Shown: positions 40,794 to 49,884, counted from the stretch's first letter. The stretch: DNA of 64,000 nt from Nocardia aurantia (GCF_009604425.1 NZ_WEGI01000023.1:1-64000), one strand, 5' to 3'. Program-made: numbers and translations. The notes: generated by a model from the letters alone, not told the origin.

Positions 40794-41792
40794 TCACTCG
40801 CGGGGTTCGCCCGGCCGGGCGCGGGCCGCCAGCGTCCACCGCCGTTCCGATCTGCGCATCGTGTCGGGATCGGTGTAGCCGAGCAGCCGCGCCTGCCGCC
40901 GGGGACTCAACGGGCCCGCGGCGCCCGCCCGGGAAAGCCTGGCGCGCTCCAGTTCCCGCCGCCAGGTGGTTCCCGCCTCCGCGAGCCGCCGCTGCAACGT
41001 CCGGGGGCTGGTCGCCAACCGGCGCGCCACCGCCGACAGCGACGGGTCACCGTCGTCCAGCGCCGCCGCCAGCGCGACCGCGACCCGCTGCGGCCAGGCC
41101 GTCGCCAGCGGCGGCGGGGGTGGCAGGGTCGCGGCCAGCGGTTGCAGCACCCGGGCCAGCACCGGATCGGCGGTCCGCTGCGGCAGGGCCAGATCGGCGG
41201 CACGGAACGTGATCGAATCGGAGTCCGCCTCGAAATCGACTGCGGCCGTTCCGAATACGTCGACATAGGCCCCGTGGTCGCGCGGAGCGCGCTGACGCAA
41301 CCGGACCCGGACCGGTGTCAACGGGGCGTCGACCGTGCCGCGCGCCCGGGTCAGCACCGCCACCAGGCCCCACAACTGGATGAGGTCCCGGGCCCGGCCC
41401 GCGCCGTCGATCATCTCGAGCGACAGCGTGCTCTCCCGCTCGTCGTCGGCGACGAGATCGAACCGGTGATTGGTGGTGACCGCGGCGACATACGGTCCGC
41501 ACGTGGCCAATCCGTCGCCCAGGGTGGCGGCGCTGGCGAACAGGTAGTCGTAGAGGCCGAGCGCCCGCAGCCGGTAACGGGAGGCGACGCGCAACGCGAC
41601 ATCGGGTTCGTCCAGCCGCTGCTCGGCGAGTTCCCACAGCCGGCTGAACGTGTCGCTGGACAGATGCACCGGACCGCCGGACAGCACCCAGGCCGGGATG
41701 CCGCAATCGGCCAGCAGCGCAACCGGATCCACGCCGGCGGCCGCGAGCTCGCCGATCACGAAGCGATGCAGCAACGCCACATCGGTACTCAT
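40794..41792 (-). CDS. AraC-family regulator (intact tandem copy)
   Basis: 332 aa from ATG 41792. The N-terminal two thirds is the Arabinose_bd/OruR-like domain (LLHRFVIGELAAAGVDPVALLADCGIP, YDYLFASAATLGDGLATCGPYVAAVTTNHRF). The C-terminal AraC domain has the first HTH (LSAVARRLATSPRTLQRRLAEAGTTWRRELE) and a second, less typical helix pair (ARLLGYTDPDTMRRSERRW). Its ATG overlaps the stop of a close paralogue upstream (ATGA), so they are co-transcribed. Confidence 0.88.
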   Translation of the reverse strand: MSTDVALLHRFVIGELAAAGVDPVALLADCGIPAWVLSGGPVHLSSDTFSRLWELAEQRLDEPDVALRVASRYRLRALGLYDYLFASAATLGDGLATCGPYVAAVTTNHRFDLVADDERESTLSLEMIDGAGRARDLIQLWGLVAVLTRARGTVDAPLTPVRVRLRQRAPRDHGAYVDVFGTAAVDFEADSDSITFRAADLALPQRTADPVLARVLQPLAATLPPPPPLATAWPQRVAVALAAALDDGDPSLSAVARRLATSPRTLQRRLAEAGTTWRRELERARLSRAGAAGPLSPRRQARLLGYTDPDTMRRSERRWTLAARARPGEPRE

Positions 41793-42658
41793 CGCCGGCC
41801 TCCCAGCGCACGGTCCAGCTCACGCCGCCAGCTGGTGCCCGCCTCGGCGAGCCGGCGCTGCAGGGTGCGCGGGCTGATCGCCAGCCGCCGCGCCACCACC
41901 TCCAGCGACACCTCACCGTCCTCGAGCGCGGCCCGTAGCGCGCGGGCCACCCGCCGCGGCCAGGCGGCCGGGAGTTCCGGTGGGGGCGGCAGGGTTTCGG
42001 CCAGCGGGCGCAGCACCTGCGCCAGCATCGGGTCGGCGGTGGTCAGCGGGCGATCGAGGTCCGCGGCACGGAAGGTCATCGAGTCGGCGTCCGCGCCGAA
42101 TTCGATTCCGGCCGTACCGAATACGTCGGTGTAGGGCCGGTCGTCGGGTGGCGCGGGCTGCCGCAGCGTGACCCGCACCGGGTCGAGCCGGCCCTCGACC
42201 ACGCGCCGGGTCCGGGTCAACATCGCGGTCAGGCCCCACAATTGGACAAGCTCCCGGCCGCGGCCCTCGCCCTCGATCATCTCGAGCGACAGCGTGGCCC
42301 GGTCCGCGTCCTCGAATCCGAGGACGGCGCCGTGATTGGTACTGACCGCCGTGATGTAGGGGCCGCAGGTGGCGAGCCCGGCCCCGACCGTGGCGGCGGT
42401 GGCGAACAGGAAGTCGAACAGCTCGGCCGTCTTGAGCGGATACCGGGTTCCGATGCGCAGCGGCAGATCCGGTTCACCGAGCCGGTCGGACCCGATCTCC
42501 CAGAGCCGGGCGAAGGTCGCGCTGGGCAGGTGCACGCCGGGGCCGCTCAGCGTCCACTCCGGTATGCCGCATTCGCGCAACAGCGGGTCCCGATCCAGTC
42601 CGGCCGCGACGAGTTCGGACACGACGAATCGGTGCAGCAACGTCACATCCGTGCCCAT
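41789..42658 (-). CDS. AraC-family regulator, C-terminally truncated tandem paralogue
   Basis: 289 aa from ATG 42658. Aligns over its full length with the downstream AraC protein (LLHRFVVSELVAAGLDRDPLLRECGIP, GLATCGPYITAVSTNHG, LQLWGL-type segment, RRLAISPRTLQRRLAEAGTSWRRELDRA) but ends GGRR directly after the first HTH. The second HTH, needed by most AraC proteins to bind two major grooves, is missing. It could bind DNA weakly, heterodimerise with the intact copy, or be a decaying duplicate. Confidence 0.85.
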   Translation of the reverse strand: MGTDVTLLHRFVVSELVAAGLDRDPLLRECGIPEWTLSGPGVHLPSATFARLWEIGSDRLGEPDLPLRIGTRYPLKTAELFDFLFATAATVGAGLATCGPYITAVSTNHGAVLGFEDADRATLSLEMIEGEGRGRELVQLWGLTAMLTRTRRVVEGRLDPVRVTLRQPAPPDDRPYTDVFGTAGIEFGADADSMTFRAADLDRPLTTADPMLAQVLRPLAETLPPPPELPAAWPRRVARALRAALEDGEVSLEVVARRLAISPRTLQRRLAEAGTSWRRELDRALGGRR

Positions 42659-42786
42659 GCCCCTCCTGCACTCGTCCTCCGGCGAACATATCGGTACAGC
42701 TGTGGCCACGCTGCGAAACACCGTATCCGAAAGCGCGAGTGCGAGAATCGGCCGGGGCCACCGGCGGGCCGGGCGGCGGCGTGCGA

Positions 42787-43359
42787 CTACGGCGAATCGG
42801 GCGCGAGCCGCACGGTGGCGATCATGCGGCGGGCGAGCTCCTCCGGATCTTCGCCGCCCAGTTGCGATCCCACCAGCGCGCCCTCGCGCCACAGCGTGGC
42901 GAATCCGTGCGCCAGCGACCAGGCGGCCAGTTGCACCGCCCGGTCCGATTGTCCGGAAGTTCCGAGTTCGGCGGCACCGGAGCGTAATTCGACGCCGGAA
43001 CGCAGCCGTGCCGCGGCCAGCCGCTCGTCGCCGGCGCGCAGCAGGTCGTGCCGGTACATGATGTCGAAATGACCGGGATGGGTGCGGGCGAACCGGATGT
43101 AGGCCACCGCGACCTCACGGAAATCGCCTGCGGCCGCGTGTAGTTCGTCCGCGAGCAGGTCGAATCCGGCGATCGCCAGCTCGGTCAGCAAACCCTGCCG
43201 GTTGCCGAAGTGGTGGGCCGGCGCGGCGTGCGACACCCCGGCCCGCTGCGCCAGCGCGCGCAGCGACAGCCCGTCGACACCCTCGGCCGCGATCTGCTCG
43301 GCGGCGGCGGCGAGCAGGGCGGCCCGTAGGTCGCCGTGGTGATAGGCGCTCTTGGTCAT
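42787..43359 (-). CDS. TetR-family regulator divergent from doxX
   Basis: 190 aa from ATG 43359. HTH near residues 10-56 (YHHGDLRAALLAAAAEQIAAEG, SLRALAQRAGVSHAAPAHHFGNRQGLL), followed by a WHG-type C-terminal domain (FARTHPGHFDIMYR). Divergent from the DoxX gene at 43455. The palindromic CTTGNCNNNGNCAAG at 43381-43395 overlaps the doxX -35 box, so repression of doxX and autoregulation are predicted. Confidence 0.9.
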   Translation of the reverse strand: MTKSAYHHGDLRAALLAAAAEQIAAEGVDGLSLRALAQRAGVSHAAPAHHFGNRQGLLTELAIAGFDLLADELHAAAGDFREVAVAYIRFARTHPGHFDIMYRHDLLRAGDERLAAARLRSGVELRSGAAELGTSGQSDRAVQLAAWSLAHGFATLWREGALVGSQLGGEDPEELARRMIATVRLAPDSP

Positions 43360-43380
43360 GATTCGATCCTGACCCATCAT

Positions 43381-43416
43381 CTTGACGTTGACAAGTTCAT
43401 GGAGCGGCCCTAATCT
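43381..43416 (+). promoter_or_regulatory. doxX promoter with overlapping TetR operator candidate
   Basis: TTGACA (43388-43393) and TAATCT (43411-43416) with the ideal 17-bp spacer. CTTGACGTTGACAAG (43381-43395) is an imperfect palindrome covering the -35 box, and another half site CTGTCAAG follows downstream near 43422. Confidence 0.7.
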
Positions 43417-43454
43417 TTCCACTGTCAAGTTCCGCGCACATCCAGGAGCCCCCG

Positions 43455-43889
43455 ATGGCACCCCTCGTCGTACTTCTCGTCGTCACCGCGATCGCCCGGC
43501 TCGCCGGTTGGTTGCATCTGACCGGCTGGCTGGACTCGTGGCCGCACGCCGCTCGCCTCGGCCTGGCCGCCATGTTCCTGCTGACCGGCATCGCCCATTT
43601 CACCGAGCCGCGCCGCAGCGGCCTGATCGCCATGGTGCCGCCGCGACTGCCGGCCGCGGCGACCCTCGTGACCGTCACCGGAGTTCTCGAACTCGCCGGA
43701 GCGGCAGGGCTTCTCATCCCGCCGGTGGCGCCCGTCGCCGCGATCTGCCTGGCGGTGCTGCTGCTGGTGATGTTCCCCGCCAACGTCCGCGCCGCACGAG
43801 CGGACCTCGGCATCAAGAGCATGCCGCTGCCGCTGCGGACGGTCGTGCAGGTGGTCTTCGTCGGGGCGTGCGTCCTCGCGGCGCTGTGA
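43455..43889 (+). CDS. DoxX-family membrane protein
   Basis: 144 aa with four transmembrane helices: residues about 4-20, 33-50 (LGLAAMFLLTGIAHF), 68-92 and 96-112. GIAHF and the PLPLRTVVQVVFVGACV ending are family features. DoxX-like proteins join redox-responsive membrane complexes in mycobacteria. Controlled by the strong promoter at 43388-43416 and probably by the divergent TetR. Its stop lies 9 bp from the converging FetB stop. Confidence 0.87.
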   Translation: MAPLVVLLVVTAIARLAGWLHLTGWLDSWPHAARLGLAAMFLLTGIAHFTEPRRSGLIAMVPPRLPAAATLVTVTGVLELAGAAGLLIPPVAPVAAICLAVLLLVMFPANVRAARADLGIKSMPLPLRTVVQVVFVGACVLAAL

Positions 43890-43898
43890 GCGCGACGC

Positions 43899-44690
43899 TC
43901 AGCCGGCCGCGACGGCCACCAGTCGTTGCGCATCGTCGAACAGCCACTGTTCGGCGATGCGCGCCGCGGCGAGCGCGGCCAGCGCGGCGGCGGCCAGCAG
44001 CATGTACATGACGACGATCTGATAGCGGATGGCCACCAGCGGATCCACCCCGGCCAGGATCAGGCCCGTCATCGCGCCGGGCAGGCTGATCAGCCCGACC
44101 ACCTTCGTCGAGTCGACCACCGGCACCAGCGCGGTGCGCAGGGCCGAGCGGCGGTACGGCAGGAACGCCTCCGCCGCGGGCAGCCCGAGGCACAGCCGGG
44201 CCTCCACCTGCGGGCGGGCGGCGACCGCATCCTCCCGCACCCGGCGCAGCGCGACCCCGGTGGCCTGCATCGCGCCGGAGACGATCATGCCGCCGACCGG
44301 CACCACCACCCGGGCCTCGGTGGAGATCACCCGCAACACCAGCAAGACGCCGAGGGTCAGCACCGAACCGAAGGCGACGCCGATGGTGGCGGCCCACACC
44401 GAATGCGGCAGACCGGCCCCGCGCCGCCCGGCCACCTGCCCCGCCACGACGATCATCAGCGCCACCCAGGCCAGCCCGCCGGGCAGGCCCGTGTGCCGGA
44501 AAAGCAGCAACAGGACCGCGCCGACCGCGATCAACTGCACCCCGGCCCGCGCGGCCGCGATGAGCAGTTCCCGGGTCAGTCGCAACTGCTGGCGATAGGC
44601 GATCCCGGCCGCCAGCGCCACCAGCAGCAGCGAGGCCGCGACACCCCACCAGCTGGGCACCGACAGCGCGTGCGCCGTGTTCGTGTTCAC
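43899..44690 (-). CDS. fetB: FetB-like ABC exporter permease
   Basis: 263 aa with about seven hydrophobic segments. The UPF0014/FetB family is recognised by AARAGVQLIAVGAVL, GMIVSGAMQATGVALRRVREDA, YRRSALRTALVPVVDSTKVVGLISLPGAMTGLILAG and the C-terminal AEQWLF. FetAB exports iron (or related metal stress agents) in E. coli; the substrate here is inferred by homology. GTG 44690 overlaps the FetA stop (GTGA). Confidence 0.87.
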   Translation of the reverse strand: MNTNTAHALSVPSWWGVAASLLLVALAAGIAYRQQLRLTRELLIAAARAGVQLIAVGAVLLLLFRHTGLPGGLAWVALMIVVAGQVAGRRGAGLPHSVWAATIGVAFGSVLTLGVLLVLRVISTEARVVVPVGGMIVSGAMQATGVALRRVREDAVAARPQVEARLCLGLPAAEAFLPYRRSALRTALVPVVDSTKVVGLISLPGAMTGLILAGVDPLVAIRYQIVVMYMLLAAAALAALAAARIAEQWLFDDAQRLVAVAAG

Positions 44691-45355
44691 CGGAACTCCC
44701 GTCCGCCAAGTTCGCCGAGATGTGACAGCCGGCCCTGCTCCAGCAGCAGGATCTCGTCGGCGACCGTGCCGACGAAGGTGCTGTCGTGGCTGACCAGCAC
44801 GACGGCGCCACCGGCGGCGACATGGCCGCGGACCAGGTCGGCGACCACCGCGGCGGCGCGTTCGTCCAGGGCCGAGGTGGGCTCGTCCAGCAGCAGCACC
44901 TCCGGCTGCACGGCCAGCCCGCGGGCCAGGCACACCCGCTGCGCCTCGCCGCCGGACAGTTCGGCACAGCGGCGGTGCAGGAACGACTCCGGCAGCCCGG
45001 CCCGGTCCAGCAGGCCCGCCACCTCGGCCTCGAGCAGATCGGATCGGCCCACCCGCACCTCGTCGAGCACGACCTCGGTGAGCAGCACCGGCTGCTGCGG
45101 CACGAGCCCGACCCGGCGGCGCAACTCCAGCACGTCCAGATCGGCCAGCGGCACACCGTCGAGGCCGATCACCCCCGACGACGGCTCGGCCAGCCGGTTC
45201 AGCAACCGCAACAGCGTGGTCTTGCCGACCCCGCTCGGACCCACCAGTGCCGTGCAGCGGCCGCCCGGGAAGACGACGTCGAGGTCGGTGAACACCGTCC
45301 GATGGCCGAATGTCACCGAAACCTTGTCCAGGACAATGCTGTGCACGGCCCCCAC
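44687..45355 (-). CDS. fetA: FetA-like ABC exporter ATPase
   Basis: 222 aa single ABC domain. Walker A GPSGVGKTTLLRLL near residue 40, Q-loop VPQQP, signature LSGGEAQRVCLARGL, Walker B LLLDEPTSALD and H-loop VSHDSTF. GTG 45355 (GTG 45346 is an alternative). Energises the adjacent FetB permease. The Lrp gene lies 36 bp upstream on the same strand, so all three may be one transcript, although function suggests the Lrp controls the divergent catabolic operon. Confidence 0.88.
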   Translation of the reverse strand: MGAVHSIVLDKVSVTFGHRTVFTDLDVVFPGGRCTALVGPSGVGKTTLLRLLNRLAEPSSGVIGLDGVPLADLDVLELRRRVGLVPQQPVLLTEVVLDEVRVGRSDLLEAEVAGLLDRAGLPESFLHRRCAELSGGEAQRVCLARGLAVQPEVLLLDEPTSALDERAAAVVADLVRGHVAAGGAVVLVSHDSTFVGTVADEILLLEQGRLSHLGELGGREFR

Positions 45356-45391
45356 CCTGCCCTACCCGGCGCGGCCGCGCATCCCCGGAGG

Positions 45392-46300
45392 TCAGCGCAT
45401 CGGGGCGCCGTAATGCTCCTTCATCAGGTCCAGATGGACCCAGTTGTCGACTTCCAGCACCCGCCGCAGCGCGCGCAGCCGGTCCAGCGCCGACACCACC
45501 TCGTCCAGCCGCGGCGCGAAGATCGTCCCGAGCAGATCGAACCGCCCGATGGTGGCGGCCAGGAATCGGACACCGGGAAGCTCCGCGATCAGCGGTGACA
45601 ACCCGGAGACCCGGCCGCTGGCCCGCACCCCGAATCCGACTGCCACCTCGGTGTCGCCGTGGCCGGGGGTGGACAGCGCGCCGATCCGGACGATGCCCTC
45701 GTCGATCAGGCGCATCACCCGCATCCGGGCCGTTCCGGGTGTGGTGCCGGCCGCCGCGGCCAGGATCGCGTAGGACGCGCGGCCGTCCTCCTGCAACTGC
45801 GCGAGCAGCCGCCGATCGAGCGCGTCCAGCGCGGCCTCGGCGACCTTCTGCGGTTGCCCGGCGTCGATCATCAGGTCGGAGTAGTACAGCGTGTTGGTGT
45901 CGCGCACGCCGTCGATGCTGCGGATGCGATCGAGCGCGGCGGCCAGTTCCGCCGCGTCGCCACAGCGGATCTCCGCGATCAGCGGATACCGCCCGCTGAT
46001 CAGCGAGACGTACGGCACCTCCGGCAGGGCCGCCACCCGTGCGGCGACCTGCCGCACCGGCTGCTCGACGCTGACCGAGACATGCGCCAGCGCTTCGAGT
46101 CCGACGGTGGCCGGGTGCACGATGCCGACCACGCGGGTGTGACCCGATTCCAGCAGGGCGTCGAGCCGTTTGGACACCGTCGGCCGCGACACCCCGAGGC
46201 GGGCCGACAGCTCGTTGCGGCCGATCCGCCCGTCCAGGCGGAGCTGATCGAGGATGCGCGCATCGAGATGGTGGGTGCCGATCGGGTCCGGGGCGGTCAT
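45392..46300 (-). CDS. double-module Lrp/AsnC-family regulator
   Basis: 302 aa, twice the usual Lrp length. Two AsnC HTHs are visible: residues about 14-60 (LDARILDQLRLDGRIGRNELSARLGVSRPTVSKRLDALLESG) and again near 160-205 (LDRRLLAQLQEDGRASYAILAAAAGTTPGTARMRVMRLIDEG). Each is followed by a RAM ligand-binding segment. Double-module Lrps are known in actinobacteria. It is divergent from the amino-acid-type ABC operon starting at 46548, its most likely target, with a compound imported by that system as probable effector. Confidence 0.9.
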   Translation of the reverse strand: MTAPDPIGTHHLDARILDQLRLDGRIGRNELSARLGVSRPTVSKRLDALLESGHTRVVGIVHPATVGLEALAHVSVSVEQPVRQVAARVAALPEVPYVSLISGRYPLIAEIRCGDAAELAAALDRIRSIDGVRDTNTLYYSDLMIDAGQPQKVAEAALDALDRRLLAQLQEDGRASYAILAAAAGTTPGTARMRVMRLIDEGIVRIGALSTPGHGDTEVAVGFGVRASGRVSGLSPLIAELPGVRFLAATIGRFDLLGTIFAPRLDEVVSALDRLRALRRVLEVDNWVHLDLMKEHYGAPMR

Positions 46301-46547
46301 CCGAACTTAACAATCGAGATCGGGGACGGCCGGGTTTTACATATCGGCAGCGGAATCGCAACATCCCGTCCATCGACGACACCGAATGCGAACATCTCTT
46401 TACATTTCATCGATCAAACCCCTTGTCCGGCAACTTCTTTCGCCTGGACAAAACCTATCGCAATTTCTATGGTTCAGCCACGGCCGGAAAGCGACCGATC
46501 GACATGAAAACTTCGCACAACCGCTACCGCACCAACAGGAGATCGAC

Positions 46548-47384
46548 GTGATGAAAAAGCTGAAGCTGGTGGCAGCAGGGCTCGGTATCGCTCTGCTCGC
46601 CGCCGGGTGCGGCAGCGGATCCTCCGGCAGCAGCGCCCACGGGGCCGCACCCGCCGGCTTGCTGAAGGACGGTGAGCTCCGGGTGTGCACGGACCCGGAA
46701 TACCCGCCGATGGAATACTTTCCGGAGGGCAACACCACCGACCCGACGGGCTTCGACTCCGGCGCCGCCCGCGCCCTCGCCGACCTGTGGCAGCTGAAGG
46801 TCACCTGGCAGATCACCGCCTTCGACGGCCTGATGCCGGCGTTGCAGGCACAGCGCTGCGATGTGCTGTGGTCGGCGCTGTACATCAGCCCGGAACGCAC
46901 CAAGGTGGCCGACGCCGCGCCGTTCCTGCACACCGGTCCCGGACTCCTCGTGCGCACCGGCGACACCCGCGTCGCCACCGCCGACGATCTGTCCGGCAAG
47001 ACGGTCGCGGTCCAGGGCGGCGGCGTCAACGAGCAGACGCTGCACAAACTTTCGGACAAGTTCACCGCCGCCGGCCGGCCCGGCATCACGGTGCAGGCCT
47101 ACCCCAAGACCGCGGAGACGGTCGCCGCCGTCACCAACGGCAAGGCGGACGCACTCATCGAAACCGATGTGGCCGTGGTGGACATGGTGTCGAAGTCGGG
47201 CAAGGCGCTGACGGCGGTACCGAACATCTTCGCCGCCGAAACGGATTTCGGCGTGTACACCCGCAAGGGCTCGCCGCTGTCCGCCCCCACCGCCGAGGCG
47301 GTGCGCACCCTCGCGAAGAACGGCGCACTGGGCGCGCTGGCGACGAAGTACGGCCTGGATCCGGCGAGGGTCGCGCAGGGATAG
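46548..47384 (+). CDS. ABC transporter solute-binding lipoprotein (polar amino acid type)
   Basis: 278 aa from GTG 46548 (ATG 46551 next); AGGAG lies at 46537-46541. Signal peptide with lipobox LLAAGC places Cys about residue 21 at the outer face of the membrane. Mature protein is a SBP_bac_3 domain: CTDPEYPPMEYFPEGN, GFDSGAARALADLW, ITAFDGLMPALQAQRCDVLWSALY, ERTKVADAAPFL. This family binds amino acids, opines or related amines. First gene of the eight-gene catabolic operon; the Lrp gene is divergent with 247 bp between. Confidence 0.9.
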   Translation: MMKKLKLVAAGLGIALLAAGCGSGSSGSSAHGAAPAGLLKDGELRVCTDPEYPPMEYFPEGNTTDPTGFDSGAARALADLWQLKVTWQITAFDGLMPALQAQRCDVLWSALYISPERTKVADAAPFLHTGPGLLVRTGDTRVATADDLSGKTVAVQGGGVNEQTLHKLSDKFTAAGRPGITVQAYPKTAETVAAVTNGKADALIETDVAVVDMVSKSGKALTAVPNIFAAETDFGVYTRKGSPLSAPTAEAVRTLAKNGALGALATKYGLDPARVAQG

Positions 47385-47388
47385 TGCC

Positions 47389-48111
47389 GTGACCTTCGAT
47401 CGAGACATCTTCTGGTCCGCGCTGACCTCGGCGGAATTCCTGCACGGCGCCTGGCTGTCGCTGGCGCTGGCCGTCGTCTCGATGGCGCTGGCGACGGTGC
47501 TGGGTTTCGCGGTCGCCTTGTTGCGCACCGCGTCCCGGCCCGTTCCCCGCGCGATCGGCGGCGCCTACGTCTGGTTCTTCCGAGCCATCCCGACCCTGTT
47601 GGTGCTGCTGATCATCTGGAACGCCGGGCCGCAGCTGTTCCCGGCCCTGCGGGAACACTGGTTCACACCGTTCCTGGCCGCGCTGTTCGGGTTCGCGATC
47701 GTGGAGGCCGCCTACATGGCCGAGATCCTGCGCGCGGCCCTGGAATCGGTCGACGAGGGCCAGCACCTCGCGGCCCGCGCGATCGGCCTGGCGCCGCATC
47801 AGGTGATGCTGAAAGTGGTGCTGCCGCAAGCAATCAAGGTGGCGCTGCCGCCCACCGGCAACGAGCTCATCGCGCTGCTGAAGTACACCTCGCTGGCCTC
47901 GGTGATCTCGCTGCGCGAACTGCTGACCACCGCCCAGGTCGGCGTCTCGGTGACCTTTCGCTACGCCGAGTACTACAGCGCGGCACTCGTCTACTACCTC
48001 GTCATCGTCAGCGCGCTCATGGCCGCGCAGGCGCTGATCGAGCGCCGCTACCGCTGGGTCTCCCGCGCCGCGGCAACGCGCGTGGCACCCGAGGCGGTGG
48101 TGGCCCGATGA
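47389..48111 (+). CDS. amino-acid-type ABC transporter permease
   Basis: 240 aa from GTG 47389, five bases after the binding-protein stop. HisM/GlnP family: about five transmembrane helices, RTASRPVPRAIGGAYVWFFRAIPTLLVLLI (family PEP-like opening) and the EAA coupling loop AARAIGLAPHQVMLKVVLPQAIKVALPP. Stop overlaps the ATPase start (ATGA). Only one permease gene is present, so it probably homodimerises. Confidence 0.9.
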   Translation: MTFDRDIFWSALTSAEFLHGAWLSLALAVVSMALATVLGFAVALLRTASRPVPRAIGGAYVWFFRAIPTLLVLLIIWNAGPQLFPALREHWFTPFLAALFGFAIVEAAYMAEILRAALESVDEGQHLAARAIGLAPHQVMLKVVLPQAIKVALPPTGNELIALLKYTSLASVISLRELLTTAQVGVSVTFRYAEYYSAALVYYLVIVSALMAAQALIERRYRWVSRAAATRVAPEAVVAR

Positions 48112-48917
48112 ACGAATCCGCCGCGATCCCGCGACCCACCGGAGGCCCCGCCGTGACCACTCCGCTCCTGCAAACCGTCGGTCTGCGCAAAAGCTATGGG
48201 ACCCAAGTGGTTCTGGACCGCGTCGACTTCGGCATCGATGCCGGCGCGGTGAAGGCGGTGCTCGGCCCGTCCGGATCGGGCAAGTCGACCATGCTGCGCC
48301 TGATGGCGCTGCTGGAGCCCGCCGACGACGGCTCGATCCTGTTGCACGGCAGAGAGATCGGGACCGAGTCCGGGCGCGCCGGCGCCGCGCGGTTGCCGGA
48401 GCGGCGGCTGGCCCGGCAGCGCGCCGAGATCGGCATGGTGTTCCAGCGTTTCAATCTGTTCGCGCACCTGGACGTGCTGCACAACGTCACCCTGGGCCTG
48501 ACCGCCGTACGACACGTCGGCAAGGCCGAAGCGGCGCAACGCGCGCAGGCCATGCTGGAACGCGTCGGCATGGCCGACCGGATGCGTCACTACCCCTCCG
48601 AACTGTCCGGCGGACAGCAACAGCGGGTCGCGATCGCCCGCGCGCTGGTGCTGGAGCCCTCGGTGATGTTGTTCGACGAGCCGACCTCCGCCCTCGACCC
48701 GGAACTGGTCAACGAGGTGCTGGTGGTGATGGAAGATCTTGCCGCCCAGGGCATGACGATGATCGTGGTGACGCACGAGACCGGGTTCGCGCGCCGGGTC
48801 GCGCACGAGGTGGCGTTGTTCCACTCCGGCGTGATCGTGGAGCAGGCACCGCCGGAGCGGTTCTTCACCCAGCCCGAACACGAACGCACCCGCGCCTTCC
48901 TGGCGCACGTGCACTGA
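48108..48917 (+). CDS. amino-acid-type ABC transporter ATP-binding protein
   Basis: 269 aa. GlnQ/HisP-type ATPase: Walker A GPSGSGKSTMLRLM, Q-loop MVFQRFNLFAHLDVLHNV, signature LSGGQQQRVAIARAL, Walker B VMLFDEPTSALDPEL, H-loop VTHETGFARRVAHEV. The first ~17 residues before the ABC domain are poorly conserved, so an internal GTG (near 48153) is a possible alternative start. Completes a three-component importer. Confidence 0.92.
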   Translation: MNESAAIPRPTGGPAVTTPLLQTVGLRKSYGTQVVLDRVDFGIDAGAVKAVLGPSGSGKSTMLRLMALLEPADDGSILLHGREIGTESGRAGAARLPERRLARQRAEIGMVFQRFNLFAHLDVLHNVTLGLTAVRHVGKAEAAQRAQAMLERVGMADRMRHYPSELSGGQQQRVAIARALVLEPSVMLFDEPTSALDPELVNEVLVVMEDLAAQGMTMIVVTHETGFARRVAHEVALFHSGVIVEQAPPERFFTQPEHERTRAFLAHVH

Positions 48918-48930
48918 GGGCGGCCCCGAT

Positions 48931-49884
48931 ATGCCGGAACTCGCCGTCTACACCGATATCGACGACCTCGACCCCGCACCCGGAGTGGAACTGCTGGAGG
49001 ACAACGGATTCCGGGTGCGCGTGCTGGCCACCCGCGATCCGTCCGAGATCGCCGCGGCCGCCGCCGAAGCCACCGCGCTGCTCGCCGGGTACGCACCGGT
49101 CGACGCGGCGCTGCTGGACCGGCTGCCGCGGCTGCGGATCGTGTCGCTGCTGTCCCGCGGCAGTGACACCGTGGACGTGGCCGCCGCCACCGCGCGCGGT
49201 GTCTGGGTGGCCGCCGTCGGGGACGTCGCCGTCGAGGAGGTCGCGACCCACGCCTGGGCACTCACGCTGGCGCTGGTGCGCCGCCTGGACTATTTCGCGC
49301 TGTCCGCCCGCCGGGACTGGCTCGCCCGGCCCGCGCCGGGCCCACGCCGGTTGTCGGAGCTCACGCTCGGCCTGATCGGACTGGGACGCACCGGATCCCG
49401 CGTCGCCGCGCTCGCCGCCGGATCCGTGCACCGGATCCTGGGGTACGGCCGCGGGCCGACCCCGCCCGGTGTCGACGCCGCGCCGCTGGCCGAGGTGGTG
49501 GCGCGATCGGACCTGTTGTCGCTGCATCTGCCGCTCACCGCCGAGACCGCGGGGCTGCTCGACGCGAACCTGCTGGCCACCGCGCGCCCCGGCGCCTATC
49601 TGGTCAACGTCTCCCGCGGCGGCCTCGTCGACGCGGAAGCCCTTGCCGCCGCGCTGGATTCGGACCGGCTCGCCGGCGCGGCACTGGACGTGCTCGATGT
49701 CGAGCCACCACCGGCCGGCGACCGGCTGGCCGGACATCCGAAGGTGCTGCTCACCCCGCACGTCGCCTATCTGTCCGATGCCGCCGCCCGCGATTACGTG
49801 CTGACGCAGGCCCGTAACGTCGTGCACTGGCGGCGCACCGGCCGGCCGTTGCATCCGCTAGCCGAACCGGCGGCCCGACCGTGA
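48931..49884 (+). CDS. D-2-hydroxyacid dehydrogenase family oxidoreductase
   Basis: 317 aa, normal for the family. Rossmann loop GLIGLGRTGSRVA, then the substrate/cofactor motifs LLSLHLPLTAETAGLLDANLL, PGAYLVNVSRGGLVDAEALAAAL and the catalytic-His region LTPHVAYLSDAA. NAD(P)-dependent interconversion of a 2-keto acid and D-2-hydroxy acid is the family reaction. Lies 13 bp after the ATPase; its stop overlaps the next gene (GTGA). In context it may process the carbon skeleton of the imported compound. Confidence 0.87.
   Translation: MPELAVYTDIDDLDPAPGVELLEDNGFRVRVLATRDPSEIAAAAAEATALLAGYAPVDAALLDRLPRLRIVSLLSRGSDTVDVAAATARGVWVAAVGDVAVEEVATHAWALTLALVRRLDYFALSARRDWLARPAPGPRRLSELTLGLIGLGRTGSRVAALAAGSVHRILGYGRGPTPPGVDAAPLAEVVARSDLLSLHLPLTAETAGLLDANLLATARPGAYLVNVSRGGLVDAEALAAALDSDRLAGAALDVLDVEPPPAGDRLAGHPKVLLTPHVAYLSDAAARDYVLTQARNVVHWRRTGRPLHPLAEPAARP

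Noticed and set aside
43899-46382. 827-codon minus-strand frame spanning fetB, fetA and lrp
   Set aside because: Only its last 263 codons (from GTG 44690) match FetB; the rest is out of frame with FetA and Lrp, which have their own motifs and overlaps.
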